Both the position numbers and the translations under genes were made by a program. From contig VWYX01000281.1 of assembly GCA_013396525.1 (NCBI GenBank), positions 124,001 to 188,000 of the forward strand: DNA of 64,000 nt. Reading direction: 5' to 3'. Shown piece by piece: positions 1-10,610 of the stretch (position 1 is its first letter; each line of letters begins with the position of its first letter). The notes beneath the pieces are model-generated. The model was given only the letters and a program-made list of their open reading frames with translations. It was not told the origin of the DNA and ran no database searches. The stretch comes from Chaetorhynchus papuensis (Eukaryota > Chordata > Aves > Passeriformes > Rhipiduridae).

Positions 1-525
1 TCCTTGGGAACTAAGAAACAACAACAGTTGACACTGCAGAATATCCTCCCACTATAACATCTAAGAAGCTTTCCCAGATGAAGGCAGATCATGCATGGGT
101 CTCCACCCACACATCCAATGCCAGCTGCTTGATCTCAAAAGTAGCACGGTTGAACACCCCCAAGCAAAATTCTAGAACATACATAGGTAAGAAATATCTT
201 TATGTAAAATTTTTGCCTCTGTTCATTAACAAAATATGAAACATCAATTTTTATGAAAACCTCTCCCCTCTTAATAATTCCATTTCCTCTGACACTTAGT
301 GCCAGTTTCACAAGTTTAGAGGCACACTTTATGAACGTGTTTTCCTTGTTACAAGAAAAAACAGCTACCTGATAGAGTAGCAGCCTAAAAGTGATGATAA
401 ACACCCAAAGTACCTTCAAGAGAAAAGTATGCAGAAAATAACATTTTTCTAATACCGTACACTACTTATAGAAACAAAATGTAAAAACAAGTCACTTAAA
501 TGTGCCTGACCTTGTTTGATGGCAG

Positions 526-557
526 AATATGAGAATTTTGGAGACTTCTGCTTCAAG
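526..557 (+). CDS. Exon A of an unrecognised plus-strand spliced gene
   Basis: This is a 32-bp candidate exon with a GGCAG acceptor before 526 and a perfect AAG|GTAAGT donor at 558. In the frame that stays open through the next two exons it encodes YENFGDFCFK, preceded by two bases of a split codon. An ATG at 519-521 is in the same frame, giving MAEYENFGDFCFK, and an in-frame TGA lies at 507-509. The exon could therefore be a first coding exon starting at 519 with no acceptor used, or an internal exon starting at 526. The ATG context is weak (T at -3, G at +4). I do not recognise the protein. Support rests on three exons sharing one open frame, not on homology. Confidence 0.42.
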
Positions 558-735
558 GTAAGTGTTGTATTACCCTTTTCCCCCATTAAAATTGTTTCAC
601 ACTGTCAGATCCTGGCCTCGTTTATCAGGTCTGACATGAGTTATTTAGTCCTTGCTGATTTCTCAGGTAGAGAAAGGAAGCGAAGACACTGGATTTTAAT
701 GTGTCTTGTTTATTTCTATCTTATCAACATTACAG

Positions 736-830
736 CTAGCAAAGCGACAGATGCAAGCTACAGCTAGGAGAAAACAAGAAGGAGTGACATGGCTTCCTCC
801 TCGTCGACCCCTTTTTATACCATATCTAAG
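736..830 (+). CDS. Exon B of the same unrecognised plus-strand gene
   Basis: This is a 95-bp exon with a pyrimidine-containing ATTACAG acceptor before 736 and a TAAG|GTAATT donor at 831. It continues the exon A frame without a stop and encodes 31 residues, ending in phase 2. The peptide begins LAKRQMQATARRKQ, which is strongly basic, and continues through WLPPRRPLFIPYL, which is proline-rich and hydrophobic. The 178-bp intron from exon A is short but acceptable for a vertebrate. No known family is recognised. The basic start followed by a Pro/Arg turn does not resemble simple sequence or a transposon. Confidence 0.48.
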
Positions 831-1147
831 GTAATTTATTGTTTAGAGATTTAAGCCAATGTCCATTTAACCATTCCATCCATGAGACAGGAACTGCACT
901 ATTTTTTAACCAATAATTCTACAGTAGTCCATGAAGAAGAAGGAAATAGGAATTTCTAGCTGCGTCACGTCGCCATCTTAACTTCCTAACTCTTATCAGC
1001 TTCACTATAATAACAGTCCTAAAAACCTTCACCTTCTCACCCTGTGAGAACTTATATATCATTTCCATGTTCTAATTCAGACTTTAGTAGTTTGCAAAAT
1101 CTCCCCAAGAGTTGGGAGCTTATTACAAGGCTGTGGATTAAAAAGAG

Positions 1148-1186
1148 ATTGTACAGGGGGGTAAATGGATTGTACAAGGGGGTATA
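1148..1186. repeat. Imperfect two-copy 21-bp tandem repeat
   Basis: ATTGTACAGGGGGG is followed 21 bp later by ATTGTACAAGGGGG. The repeat lies in the intron between candidate exons B and C. Confidence 0.6.
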
Positions 1187-1508
1187 ATTTATGCCTGAGA
1201 GCTGTACAGCCTGCTCAGGGTTCAGGTTTTTCAGATGACTCAGGACTAAGCCCAGCAGATGGTCCAGGCTTGGGCAGAGAGCCATTCTCCTCCTGATCCT
1301 CAATATCTGGTTTTACATGAGGTATCTCAGGTGGAGAGATATTCTCCATCTCCTGGGCTCCAACACACTCTACACCATAGACTCAGTTTATGTAGGAAAA
1401 AAAAAAAACCAAATAAAACCCACCAATATTTAAAACCAAAAATTATCTCGTCTTAAAATTATTAGAAGAGTGTGATCTTAAGAAGCATCTGCACTTTTAC
1501 TTTTTCAG

Positions 1509-1563
1509 TTACTACCAATTACTGTTGAATGTTGAGGAAATAGAAAATAAACTTGGGCCCTAG
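1509..1563 (+). CDS. Terminal coding exon C of the unrecognised plus-strand gene
   Basis: The exon follows a strong acceptor with a T-rich tract (TTTTACTTTTTCAG, ending at 1508). Its first base completes the phase-2 codon left by exon B as AGT (Ser). The frame then reads YYQLLLNVEEIENKLGP and stops at TAG 1561-1563. The helical, charged composition looks like real protein. Joined from the ATG at 519, the three exons give 62 residues. If exon A is internal, the protein is longer and begins beyond the left edge. An AATAAA lies 183 bp past the stop. Product and function are unknown. Confidence 0.48.
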
Positions 1564-4500
1564 AAGAAAAATTCTACAAAAGAGCTGGAAACAGCATACA
1601 AGGGACTGAAAGCTTTATTTCATGAATACATAATAGAAGAAACAGAGCAGATCAGTGCTGTAAATGTTCAAGTTCCAGTCAAACTGACTTTCCCCCTGCC
1701 AAGCCCTGGGCTGGAACAGAAGTGCTCCTGTTATAACCACTGTTTAATAAACTTACTTTTCCCTTTCACTGTATTTAATCAAAGACCAGAAAGTGTCTTC
1801 TGCTACGGGTCACTTTTGATTAATCCACTAACAGCCAAATTCTTTTGTGTAGCATGAATTTGGTCAGAATTAGGATATTTTGAGCAATTATGTCAGACAG
1901 TTTGTTGCCCACCTGTAAACAAAACAGAGCAGAAACCTGTATTTTGGTCCCATAAAGACAGAGCTGAATGAAGCAGGGAAAAAAATTAAGAGGATCTCAA
2001 TAGTGGCAGAGGGAAAGAGAGAAAGAAGGCAAGTGACAAACAATGACTATAAACTCTCATGTGCAGTGGAAACAAGGTGATGATAAGGGTAGGGGGAGAA
2101 ACAAAATACCAGAAAAATAACAAAAAGGAAGAGACTGGAGAATGAGTGAAAGGAACTGTTGTCCCAAAGTCCCATGACCCACCCTGCCAGCAGGCTGCAA
2201 TACAGAACAACAGGATACACTGCTTAATTACCATTGTTAAAATGTAATCTAATTATTTTTCTTTATAGTGGAACAGAATTATATACATATAAACCACCCT
2301 GGATATGAGGCAAACTCAGTAGCATGTGAACATGCCACATTTCCAAACTGGAAAATTAACACAAGTCATCGCTTCTTCCTGTTCACCCGGGCAGGAATTA
2401 TGAGCTCCTCTGTGTGTAGACAAAAGGGTGTGGAACTACTGAGATATCACACATACACTGCCTCTTGCATGCCTACTCACAGCAGGACACACAACAGTGG
2501 TTTCACAGCTACTGCGTTCGGGGAGGGAAGTGGCAAACCAAATGTTCTTCTCAGTTCTAGCTCATGGAAGAGCCAGCAGCCCTGAGCAAAGCTTCATAGC
2601 AATGAAGTCAGGTCCTGGAGGAAGGAAATTCAGTGGATAACCTGCAGAGCTTCTGCTATTTGCTTGCCAGGAAATCACTGCATAATCATCTTGCAGGATA
2701 AAGCGCACACCTGCTTACACAATTCCATGTGCATGTCACAGACTTCAATCTTAATAATGATATGAGAAGGAAGGTATTTAAAAATCAGTAATTGCACAGG
2801 TTAACCTTTCACTCCCCTCCTCTGAGGTACCAGCTGAAGATAATGCAGGAAGCCTTTGGTAACAACTCTGGATCTACACTCACAACACATTTCCTCAGTA
2901 TAACTTATTCCTGTCACTCTCCCTGGAATTACATGTATATGTGAGAATTCACAGCCTGCAGATCCAAGTATCTTTAGCAAAAGTCAGTAGCGTCAAAGAT
3001 GATGCACCAGCCCACAAGGACTTGCAGCAGTCCAGAGCCATTGCCTGTGTCCCCTCAGCAGATTTATAGAATCCCAGTTTTCACAAAGAGCAACTGAAGA
3101 CAATTAAAGACACATTAAAGGCACATTAATGACCATTGGTTCTGAAGCCTGGTGGACAAGTTGAGCGATTTGGTCCAAGTTTTGGCTCCAAAATAAGACC
3201 AAAGGCATTCACATTGTTAGTACAATCACAGTAACATTCTGTTTCTAAAATGCTAGAACCGGGAACACAAAGAAAGAGAAATGAAATGAACACACAGGAA
3301 TTGCTAAAGCTGCCAATGTTACCACTCACACATTAAGAGAAGGGTATGAATCAAAACTGAGATTTTTTTCCACAACTAGAAGACTAAGTTCTGCAGAATC
3401 TCAAAATCCTCACTAATTCAAAATGGCACAAAGTTATCACTACATTCAAACCTGACACCCCAAACAAAGGCATCTTTACATTTGTAAGAAAAATAAGATA
3501 GTAGAAATAGATACTGTCTGGTTAGCAGCATATGATCTAGCAGCTACAGCTCAAACCTACATTTTCTGGAATTTCTCACCCTTGAAACAGACATCTGTAC
3601 ACAAAATACACTGTTATATTTAAAATGTCTCACTAGTTATCATCCCATTTCTGGTGCCAAGGGAAAAAAAACCAACCCCAAAACAACAAAACCATCAGCC
3701 AAAGTCTGCACCTGGAGCACAGCTCTGAATACTTCAGCTATGTTACAGTCAATGTCTAATTAACTTTTGCTTAATTTCACTCACTTTTTCTTTAACATAC
3801 TTACAGAGAACTCTGCCCAACTCCAAAAGACACCCCAAAGAGAAAGCAACATGAATATCACCATTAAGAGCAAACAGGAAAATTTAGATGCTTATATGAA
3901 AATATAACCCAGAGAGAGAGTGGGAGGAAACCCCACCCTTTAGTTTCACATGATCCACTGACACCTTCTGACTCTATCTATTTCTACCTGTATCTCTTGC
4001 AATATAAAACATTACTAGAGGTTTTCATGCTCTTTGAGGCAGACATTAACACTTCCATCAGCATTTTATCCAGTGTTGCATTAGCCCCTGCATTAATCTT
4101 ACTTTCTTCACTTCCTGTGGCATTCATCATCAGTTCTTAGTACACACCTTCTTAGCTGCATGCTCAACGTCATTTTACAAAAGGAGGACAAGGAGAGCTG
4201 GAAAATCTCAGCAGCCTAAAGAACTGTCAAAGAGGCAGCAACTGAGAGCCCTAACATCCTGATCCCTGGGGTTCAAGACAGCATCTTCTACATAATCTCA
4301 TGTCTGTTTAAAGAGAGTACAGAGTACAATACAGCAAAAAGCTGCAAAACAGCATCTTGGAGTGCCAGTGGCCATAATATCTGGGTTACAGATGTAACAA
4401 GATATTCATGCGCTGAAGAAGGATTACTCCTTTGGAAGGTTTAAATCAAATCCCTCTAACAACAGCATACTTGCTTATGCATTATTACTGTTTGTGCTAC

Positions 4501-4618
4501 TGGTTTTCATTTGAAGACAGAAATAGTATTCAACATTCAAAAACACAAACCCATTAATTACCATTTATGTTGAGCCCAATATAATGCACTTTTACCTATA
4601 AAGAGACAAGAGGCTCAC
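1564..4618. other. Noncoding: 3' flank of the plus-strand gene and GRTP1 intron 2
   Basis: No further exon could be supported here. I looked on the minus strand for the TBC-domain segments that should follow GRTP1 exon 2 and found none, so intron 2 appears to run past the left part of the window. The stretch is AT-rich unique-looking sequence. The longest open frames (2268-2585 plus, 3126-3329 minus) have no splice support or recognisable protein. Confidence 0.5.
1746..1751 (+). terminator. Candidate poly(A) signal for the plus-strand gene
   Basis: AATAAA lies 183 bp downstream of the TAG of exon C. An earlier AATAAA overlaps the coding part of exon C itself, so this is the more likely one. 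It is placed by position only. Confidence 0.35.
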
Positions 4619-4770
4619 CTTTTAAACTCTTCTGTATACTGTTTTTCCCCTTTAGGAGCTTGGACCATTTTATTGCTCTTCTAGTGAGTACCACTAGGTA
4701 TCTGGAAAAGAATGCTTCATAGGATGCATAATCAAAGTCTTCTGGCCTTTCAAACCCATATGGATCAACC
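4619..4770 (-). CDS. GRTP1: GRTP1 exon 2 (growth hormone-regulated TBC protein 1, N-terminal part)
   Basis: The minus strand encodes 50 residues beginning VDPYGFERPEDFD and continuing through YLVVLTRRAIKWSKLLKG. This matches the N-terminus of vertebrate GRTP1, a TBC-domain protein of the Rab GTPase-activating family; the human protein reads IDPYGFERPEDFD at the same place. The acceptor is TTTTGTAG before 4770 and the donor is AAAG|GTGAG at 4618. The first base completes an Arg codon begun in exon 1, and the exon ends in phase 1. This part precedes the TBC domain, so the catalytic Arg and Gln fingers are not in the window. The downstream exons are not present to the right of position 1 as far as I can see. 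Confidence 0.92.
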
Positions 4771-6249
4771 CTACAAAATAAAAAAAAATTCCTATAATGT
4801 TTCTACGTACCTACATATGGAGAAAAAAAAAAGGCAAGTATGCTTTAAATAACTTCCAGTTGCTATTTCTAAAAGCAGCTAAGACTCCCTCCGCCCAACA
4901 AAAACCTACTTTACACAAACTGTTAACACTCCATTTAGCATATCAAAGCTGTTTAAGTAAATTTATTTAAACATGCACTGTTCAATCAGTTTTACAGATT
5001 TCACTGGTTTTTTTAAGTAAGGAGTTTGTGGAGCAAAGGACCCATTGTGTGCAAAACTGACACAAAATTATGGCCACATAAAAGTCTGGGAGGTATTTTT
5101 CTCCACAACACAGGCGAACAGTTGAAAAGTATGAGGTATAGCACAACAGCTCCAATATGGCCTGAACTCTCTTTCAGTTCTGTGCAGAAAAATGACAACA
5201 TTAAATACGAGTGTAACAAGTTACAATAATTATTTTTAAATGGGTAATTTCTGAAATTATCTTCATGAAAATATACAACTTGGAAAAAGACAAATCCTTG
5301 TATCAATCCACCTTCTTCATAAGTAGTACCAAAATGCTTATTTTATTATCTTTTACAATTGTTCAGTGTTCAGCATATTATCTCAGGCAGCACAATACTG
5401 ACCAGAGTATCAGAACTGATGGCTGATTTTGTTTTAATATATCAACTCACCTTGCTAAATTAGATTTATGGCAACTTCCCAGGGTGCTCTATACCTGCCA
5501 ATTACCACCTGGGTACAGGACATTAATGGACTTCACAGAAGTTAAACAGGCAGAGGGATCTGTCCAGTCAGACAAGGTTTCAAGATAGACTTGAGGGTTT
5601 AACTTCCCAAAACACTGCCTGTTTCATTCATGGCAAAGGAATTTGGCCATGGAGCAACACTGGCTCTCAGCCTTGGGAAAACTGGCTCACGGGAGCGTCA
5701 CAGGTAGCAAAGCATGAATCAGATGAGGAACAATTAAATATTCAGACCTCAGATTGTTATTACATTGTTGGCTGCCTAGAAGAGTCACCTTAGTATTCAG
5801 GTACTCCTCAAATCCAACACAAAAACCGCAGGTGTAAAAAGCACCGAGACCCCCGACACAGATCTCTCTGAAGACAGAGAACATGAAAACACACACATAC
5901 AAAACCCCCTCACACGTCCACGAACACACATCTCTTATTTACGACTGCGACTGCCCAGGCAGCAAGTACAGATTAATTTCATGCTCCGCTCCCTTCCTAA
6001 GGTAAAAAGGAAAAACAAAGAGTGAGGACGCGGGGTTTTAGGGAAGCCACCTTCCCCGGCTGCCCTCGGACAGGGAAGGTTGCGGTGGCCGCTCGGTGCC
6101 CTCAGCTACCAGCCGAGCCCGGGCCGGTCCGTGGGGCTTGCCCCGGCCGCAGCCCCCCGGCAGGGCCGGCTCCGAGCGCTCGGGGAGGCACAGCTCGCCC
6201 TCCCTGCGCGGCCGGCGCGGTCCGAGCTCAGCCCTGTCGGCAGCCCTAC
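4771..6249. other. GRTP1: GRTP1 intron 1
   Basis: The intron is bounded by the exon 1 donor AG|GTAGGG (exon end 6250) and the exon 2 acceptor. No other gene or repeat is recognised in it. The overlapping open frames near 5013-5306 on both strands are antisense shadows of one another and have no splice or homology support. The part above about 6020 belongs to the CpG island. Confidence 0.75.
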
Positions 6250-6560
6250 CTGTACGCCCAGTCCCGCCCGTCCTCTCGCCTCGCCATCGGCCGCCCCGCT
6301 GGCGCCCGGCGGGCGGGCGCTCCCCAGGCCGAGCAGCGCCGCGGCCGCGGCCCCGCGCGGAGCTCCGGCTCCCCAGTTCAACTCCCTGCCGCCCTGCGAG
6401 GGGCGGGGGCGGCCGCCGGGCCCGCCCCGTGCCCGGGCCGAGCCGGGCCGGGCCGGGCAGGGCAGGGTAGCTCCGCGCCCGCGGGGCCAGGCCGCCTCCT
6501 CTGCCCGGCCGGCCCGTCAGGGAGAGGCGCGTCTGGTGCCGATCCCGGCTCAGATCTGTG
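6020..6560 (-). promoter_or_regulatory. GRTP1: CpG-island promoter of GRTP1
   Basis: This is a sharply bounded, very GC-rich and CpG-dense block in otherwise AT-rich DNA, with many CCGGGCC-type GC boxes, especially at 6290-6480. It covers GRTP1 exon 1 and the likely transcription starts just upstream (higher coordinates). No TATA box is seen, as is usual for CpG-island promoters. The long open frames on both strands here are by-products of the GC-rich composition. Confidence 0.85.
6250..6287 (-). CDS. GRTP1: GRTP1 exon 1 coding part with start codon
   Basis: The ATG is at 6285-6287 on the minus strand. It opens a 12-codon frame, MARREDGRDWAY, whose last two bases AG join the first G of exon 2 to give Arg and then VDPYGFERPEDFD. 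The donor at 6249 is CAG|GTAGGG. Human GRTP1 likewise has a short, poorly conserved first coding exon ending in Arg just before the conserved DPYGFERPEDFD. The exon lies in the middle of a CpG island, as expected for a promoter-proximal exon. The start context is only moderate (C at -3, G at +4). Phase, donor and position together make this the clear choice. Confidence 0.82.
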
Positions 6561-6787
6561 TGTTTCACATTTCGCTCACATCTTGGAAAAAAACAGATTC
6601 AAATGTTTTAGCACGAGGGAAATGTCTCACTAATACCGGGGGAGAGTGGTTTCAGGTACAGCTCTTCAAACAGAAGGAATTTCCCCATAACCAGGAAGAA
6701 GAGGTGGTTGCGTTATTATTTATGGGAGGTTTTTTCCCCAAATCGTCACAATCTTCTTTTTAATTTCCCCAAATTATTCATTACGGT

Positions 6788-7015
6788 CAGAATCACAGAA
6801 TATTTTGAGTTGAAATGGACCCACAAGGATCATCAAAGCCCAGCTCCTGACCCTGCAGAGGACACCCCAAGAGTCACACCGTGTGCCTGAGAGCATTGTC
6901 CAAATGCTTCTTGAACTCTGTCAGGCTTGGTGCTGTGACCACGTCCTTGGGGAGCCTGTTACAGTGCCCAGCCACTCTCTCGGTGAAGAACCTTTTTCTA
7001 ATACACTGCAATATT
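6788..7015 (-). mobile_element. CR1 LINE 3'-end fragment, reverse orientation
   Basis: The block starts TCAGAATCACAGAATATTTT, which is the reverse complement of a CR1 3' end. It continues with the standard CR1 3' segment (Asn/Lys-rich 'catcaaagcccagctcctgaccctg', 'cttgaactctgtcaggcttgg', 'ggggagcctgttacagtgccc', 'ggtgaagaacctttt'). It is truncated at its 5' side and carries no intact open frame. It lies between the GRTP1 CpG island and the second CpG-rich block. Confidence 0.88.
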
Positions 7016-7679
7016 GCCAACTTTAGCTCCTGCTGATTAGTTTTCACCATAAACTAACATTCATTTAGATATGATTTAAATAATAAATGGCAGATTGTAA
7101 AAAATGTGGAGTAATAATACACAAAATTATACCAAAAATACTGGTTTCCCCATTTCCAGAATCCACCTCTAGAATTAGCACACTGTTGTTCATCTTTAGA
7201 GGTCTCGAACAAAGCCTGAAGCCCACAAGGACTCAGCCCTACCTGACTGCCAGCAGCTTAATTCGTAACACACTGCAAAACAGAGGGGAGAGAGCAAAAT
7301 TATATCCCTGCTTGTCCTTTTTTGAATCAAGTTCTGACTTTGCACCCAGCAAAGTGCTTGGAAAATTACAGCTACTGCTGGGGAAACATTATCTTGTTCA
7401 GCCAGCAAGTAAGAGTTGCTGCAGACAACAGATGGGATTTCACAAGGGAGATCAACAGTTGTTCCAGCACACTCTTCAAGAAAGCTACCTCCCCTCTGCG
7501 GGATCACAGGCAGTCACCCACACAGAAATGTAAAAGCAGTTCGGCTCCAATGGCAAGGAAAAAAAAATACAGTTGTTTGTATTTGGTTTGCCTGCTATTG
7601 CCGTGCTGTTAAAATTCGTGATTGTTCAGCAAAACATAATTATTACCTTTTTTGTACGCTGGGGGAGGGAATTCTGTGC

Positions 7680-7960
7680 TTCACCGGGCACAGGGCTTCT
7701 CCTCGAGCAGGAGGGGGGTCCTGCTCGAATTACTGTGCGGCATCACGAAGGCGCTCGGGTGCTGGCAGAACTGGAGCGTGATTGCAGCCCAGCCCGGGGA
7801 GAGCCGGCCGGGGCCGGTGCCAAGCTGCGCTTGACTCGCCGCCAGCGTTGCCTTGGCGGAGCGTAGGCAGAGGCACGCTCAGCAGCACAGCTCTGCCCCT
7901 GCGAGATGGTCCCAGTCTCGCAGAAAATCCTTGGCAGAGGTGCAAATAGGAGGCAATGTT
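7680..7960 (+). promoter_or_regulatory. Second small CpG-rich block, candidate plus-strand promoter
   Basis: About 16 CpG dinucleotides fall within 7735-7890, in DNA whose flanks are CpG-poor. The block is separated from the GRTP1 island by a CR1 insertion. A good plus-strand splice donor, TTTTTAG|GTAAGAG, follows at 8042/8043, so the block could start a transcript running away from GRTP1. The only ATG-initiated frame in the implied exon is about 40 codons and ends before the donor, which suggests a noncoding RNA if it is transcribed. This is an inference from composition and one splice site. Confidence 0.4.
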
Positions 7961-8042
7961 GTCCCACGGAAGAAAAGAAGGAAGCCTCAGTTAGGCAGAA
8001 TATCCTCTTCTCCTCTAAATTTTGAAGCCACGGGCTTTTTAG
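7900..8042 (+). ncRNA. Possible first exon of a transcript divergent from GRTP1
   Basis: The interval runs from the edge of the CpG-rich block to a consensus donor (AG|GTAAGAG). A 5' boundary cannot be read from sequence. A short frame starts at an ATG near 7905 and closes at TGA near 8025. A noncoding divergent RNA is the simplest reading. No downstream exon is identified, so it may also be chance. Confidence 0.25.
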
Positions 8043-10458
8043 GTAAGAGAGTTATACTTCATCTGTCAACATCAGGCTCTTTAGTGCCCTTTAAAATGGG
8101 TCCATCAAAAATTCCCTGCAAAGAGCAGATTGTTTCTGTGATTAATTAAGGTACATCTGCAGTGCATCAATGGTAGCCTCGTCTATAGCACAGTGTACTT
8201 TTACTCAAGCCTCAAATGTTATGAACAGTTTCTGTTGCTCAAACACAAACACAACTGTGTGGCTGACTCAGGTTTATGCCTGTTACACACAAAAGCTCCC
8301 ATTAAGAATGCTTAGGTTATTAATTGATTAATAGAAATAATTCCTAAATTTCAGCACAATAATTGGATCCCTATATTTTGTCTGATAATATGAGCCAGCC
8401 CACTGTCTGGCAAGGGATAATACCTTGGTTGTCCTTCCCAGGGTATCAATGCTGCTCTCTTCTGGGCAGATGATATCATGTTGCTTTTAAGGGCATTCAA
8501 AGAAAGTAATGCACAAGCCCTCAAATCTGAAAACTGCATGTGCTTGGTGGTGTGATCAGCAGAAAAGGATACTATTTACTTTTGATCCTTTACTTCTGAA
8601 GGATCTGGTGACAGTGGCAGAGTGCAAAAGGGCAGGCTTTGTTGAGGTTCAGACCAGTGAAGCTCACAGCCTTCCTATCTGCCACCTGGTGCAAAAGGAA
8701 ATATACTTTATAGAACTTCGCCCCCACCCGTTTTTGCATCTGAACCTTATCCCTGAAGTTTTTATGTTATGGTGAATGTGTTTGGTAGAAATTCTCATTG
8801 TTCTGCTGCCAGAGTAAGTCCTTAAAATAGTGACTTCCCTTTAAGGATAGGTATTTAGATGTGTTCCCTGCAAAGGCAGATGAAGACAGCAGATGAGTGT
8901 TTCACAGGCTGAGGCGTTCAAAGCTTTGCTTGTCTCATACCCTGCATTTTAGTGAGCAAGGCTTCCCTTCTTGTGTTTGCAGAGCAGTTGCTAAATAACA
9001 ATACCAGGATGATTCTCAGCCTCATCAGGAATTAGTCTGGAGTGGCTTTATGCTTCCTAAGGCTGTGAAATGTGTGCTACGTCACCTGCATTTGATGTAT
9101 CAGCAGTGCTGAAATGTGGTCCAGCTCCTCACTTAACACCGCACAGCCATTGTTACTCTTAAGGCCAGAAGGGAAGAAGGAGAAATTCCCTAATAATATT
9201 TGTGCTGGAAGTATTCTTTGACCGCCTGTGGGGATCATAAGGATTCTTTATTCATCCAAGAATGGAAGAAATATATTTTTTATTTCATGTATCAGAAATG
9301 TGTCTGGGGTTTTTTCCCCTGAGGTTCTTTTTTGCTGGCTTCAGGGAGGCCAAAGAATAGAAATTGTTAGGGGAAAGAAAAGCACTATAGGACCAAGAGA
9401 GAATAAGGTGTAAATATAAGTGTACATGGATATAGTGTACCTAATATTTTTAAAACAGGATGGGTGAATCTGCTCGTTAGAAATACCAGTGAGAAACACC
9501 ATTTCCAGCAAAGGTAGCAGCTCTGCTGTTTCAGATGCAGACAGGAGTTTAAACTTGTTAAAAAACCTTAACTTCTCACTAAATGGTTTAGTAGCCCCTG
9601 TTTGAAAAATAAGAATGCAGCAGCATTGGAGAAAAGATAAAAAGATAATTCTCACTACTGTTTGGGTGCTGTAAGTAAGGGATGAAATTGCCACAGCATA
9701 CGTGGCCTCCCTAGCTCATGTGATTTTCCACACAGCCACTTTGTGTCTGTACTTAGCTAACCACACCACACAAGAGTACTCTGCTTCCTTGGAGCTCTAC
9801 TCTGCATCATTTGGCTTGAGCTACTTTATCATGATCTGAAGTGAATCTGGTGCTCCATACTTGGGGAAAACAGTTAAGGTTAAGTAGATTTGGCAGTACA
9901 GAATATCCAGTAAGAAGTAAATATATATGTGTGTGTATATATATATTTATGTCACTGCTTGTTTATATTCTAACCTAGACATAATGTGCTCCAGGACCAG
10001 ACAACTCATCCAGCTAATGAAGTTGAGGAATGTAACCATCACATCCAGACACCTTTAATTCCTGTTACAACCAGCTGCCTACCAAGTTTAGTCAATCCTC
10101 ACCTACATATGGATTAAGGCTCTCAATCCATAATGAAATGTAATGAAATGCTGAACTTGCTCCATGTTTTTGTCCCAGAAAATTGCATCATGCTTACATA
10201 ATTGTAGTCTGCAGGCCTGATTAAACCTGTTCACGTGAATTGTTCCATCAGCATTCACTGAACTTCAGAACAGACTTGCATAGCAAGGACAGAAATGTAT
10301 TTTAAAAAGTTGATTTCCACTATTCCCTAAAGGCTTCACAGCTTCATGTCTATGAAGGTTACTCGCTGTTAGGACAAGTTACATCCACATGTAGTCTGGG
10401 AACTGCCAGTATTTTGATTATTCTTGGCATGACTGTGTCCCTGGGAGTCAAAGCGTAC
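8043..10458. other. Intergenic, no gene recognised
   Basis: Nothing with splice or homology support was found on either strand. The stretch includes an ATATAT/GTGTGT simple repeat at 9920-9950. Confidence 0.6.
9920..9950. repeat. AT/GT dinucleotide microsatellite
   Basis: An alternating run of ATATATAT, GTGTGTGT and ATATATATAT, about 30 bp long. Confidence 0.85.
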
Positions 10459-10610
10459 TGATAAGAGCGTCTATAAAAAGGAGCTCTAAAGCTTGCTGCA
10501 TAGCACTGCAGCTGCCTAGAGAATCAACATTACCCATGTAAACCTCTGCAGAAAGGTCTCTGCACTCAGCTGCCATCCTCCAGCTGCGTCAGAAAAGAAA
10601 GCTCAAGGCT
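10459..10610 (+). promoter_or_regulatory. Candidate TATA promoter and noncoding first exon
   Basis: CTGATAAG (a GATA-factor type site) at 10459-10466 is followed by CTATAAAAAGG at 10471-10481, a near-ideal TATA box. A perfect donor core, GTAAGT, begins at 10611. If transcription begins about 30 bp after the TATA box, the first exon would be about 110 bp (10500-10610). Its only ATG is immediately followed by TAA (near 10535). Three AGCTG E-box-like cores lie in the implied exon. The arrangement resembles a tissue-restricted promoter, but no downstream exon or product was found. Confidence 0.3.

Noticed and set aside
6022..6763. Long overlapping open frames on both strands through the CpG island
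   Set aside because: GC-rich DNA has few stop codons. The frames are rich in Ala, Pro, Gly and Arg, and they are read on both strands at once. Only the 12-codon GRTP1 exon 1 is supported there.
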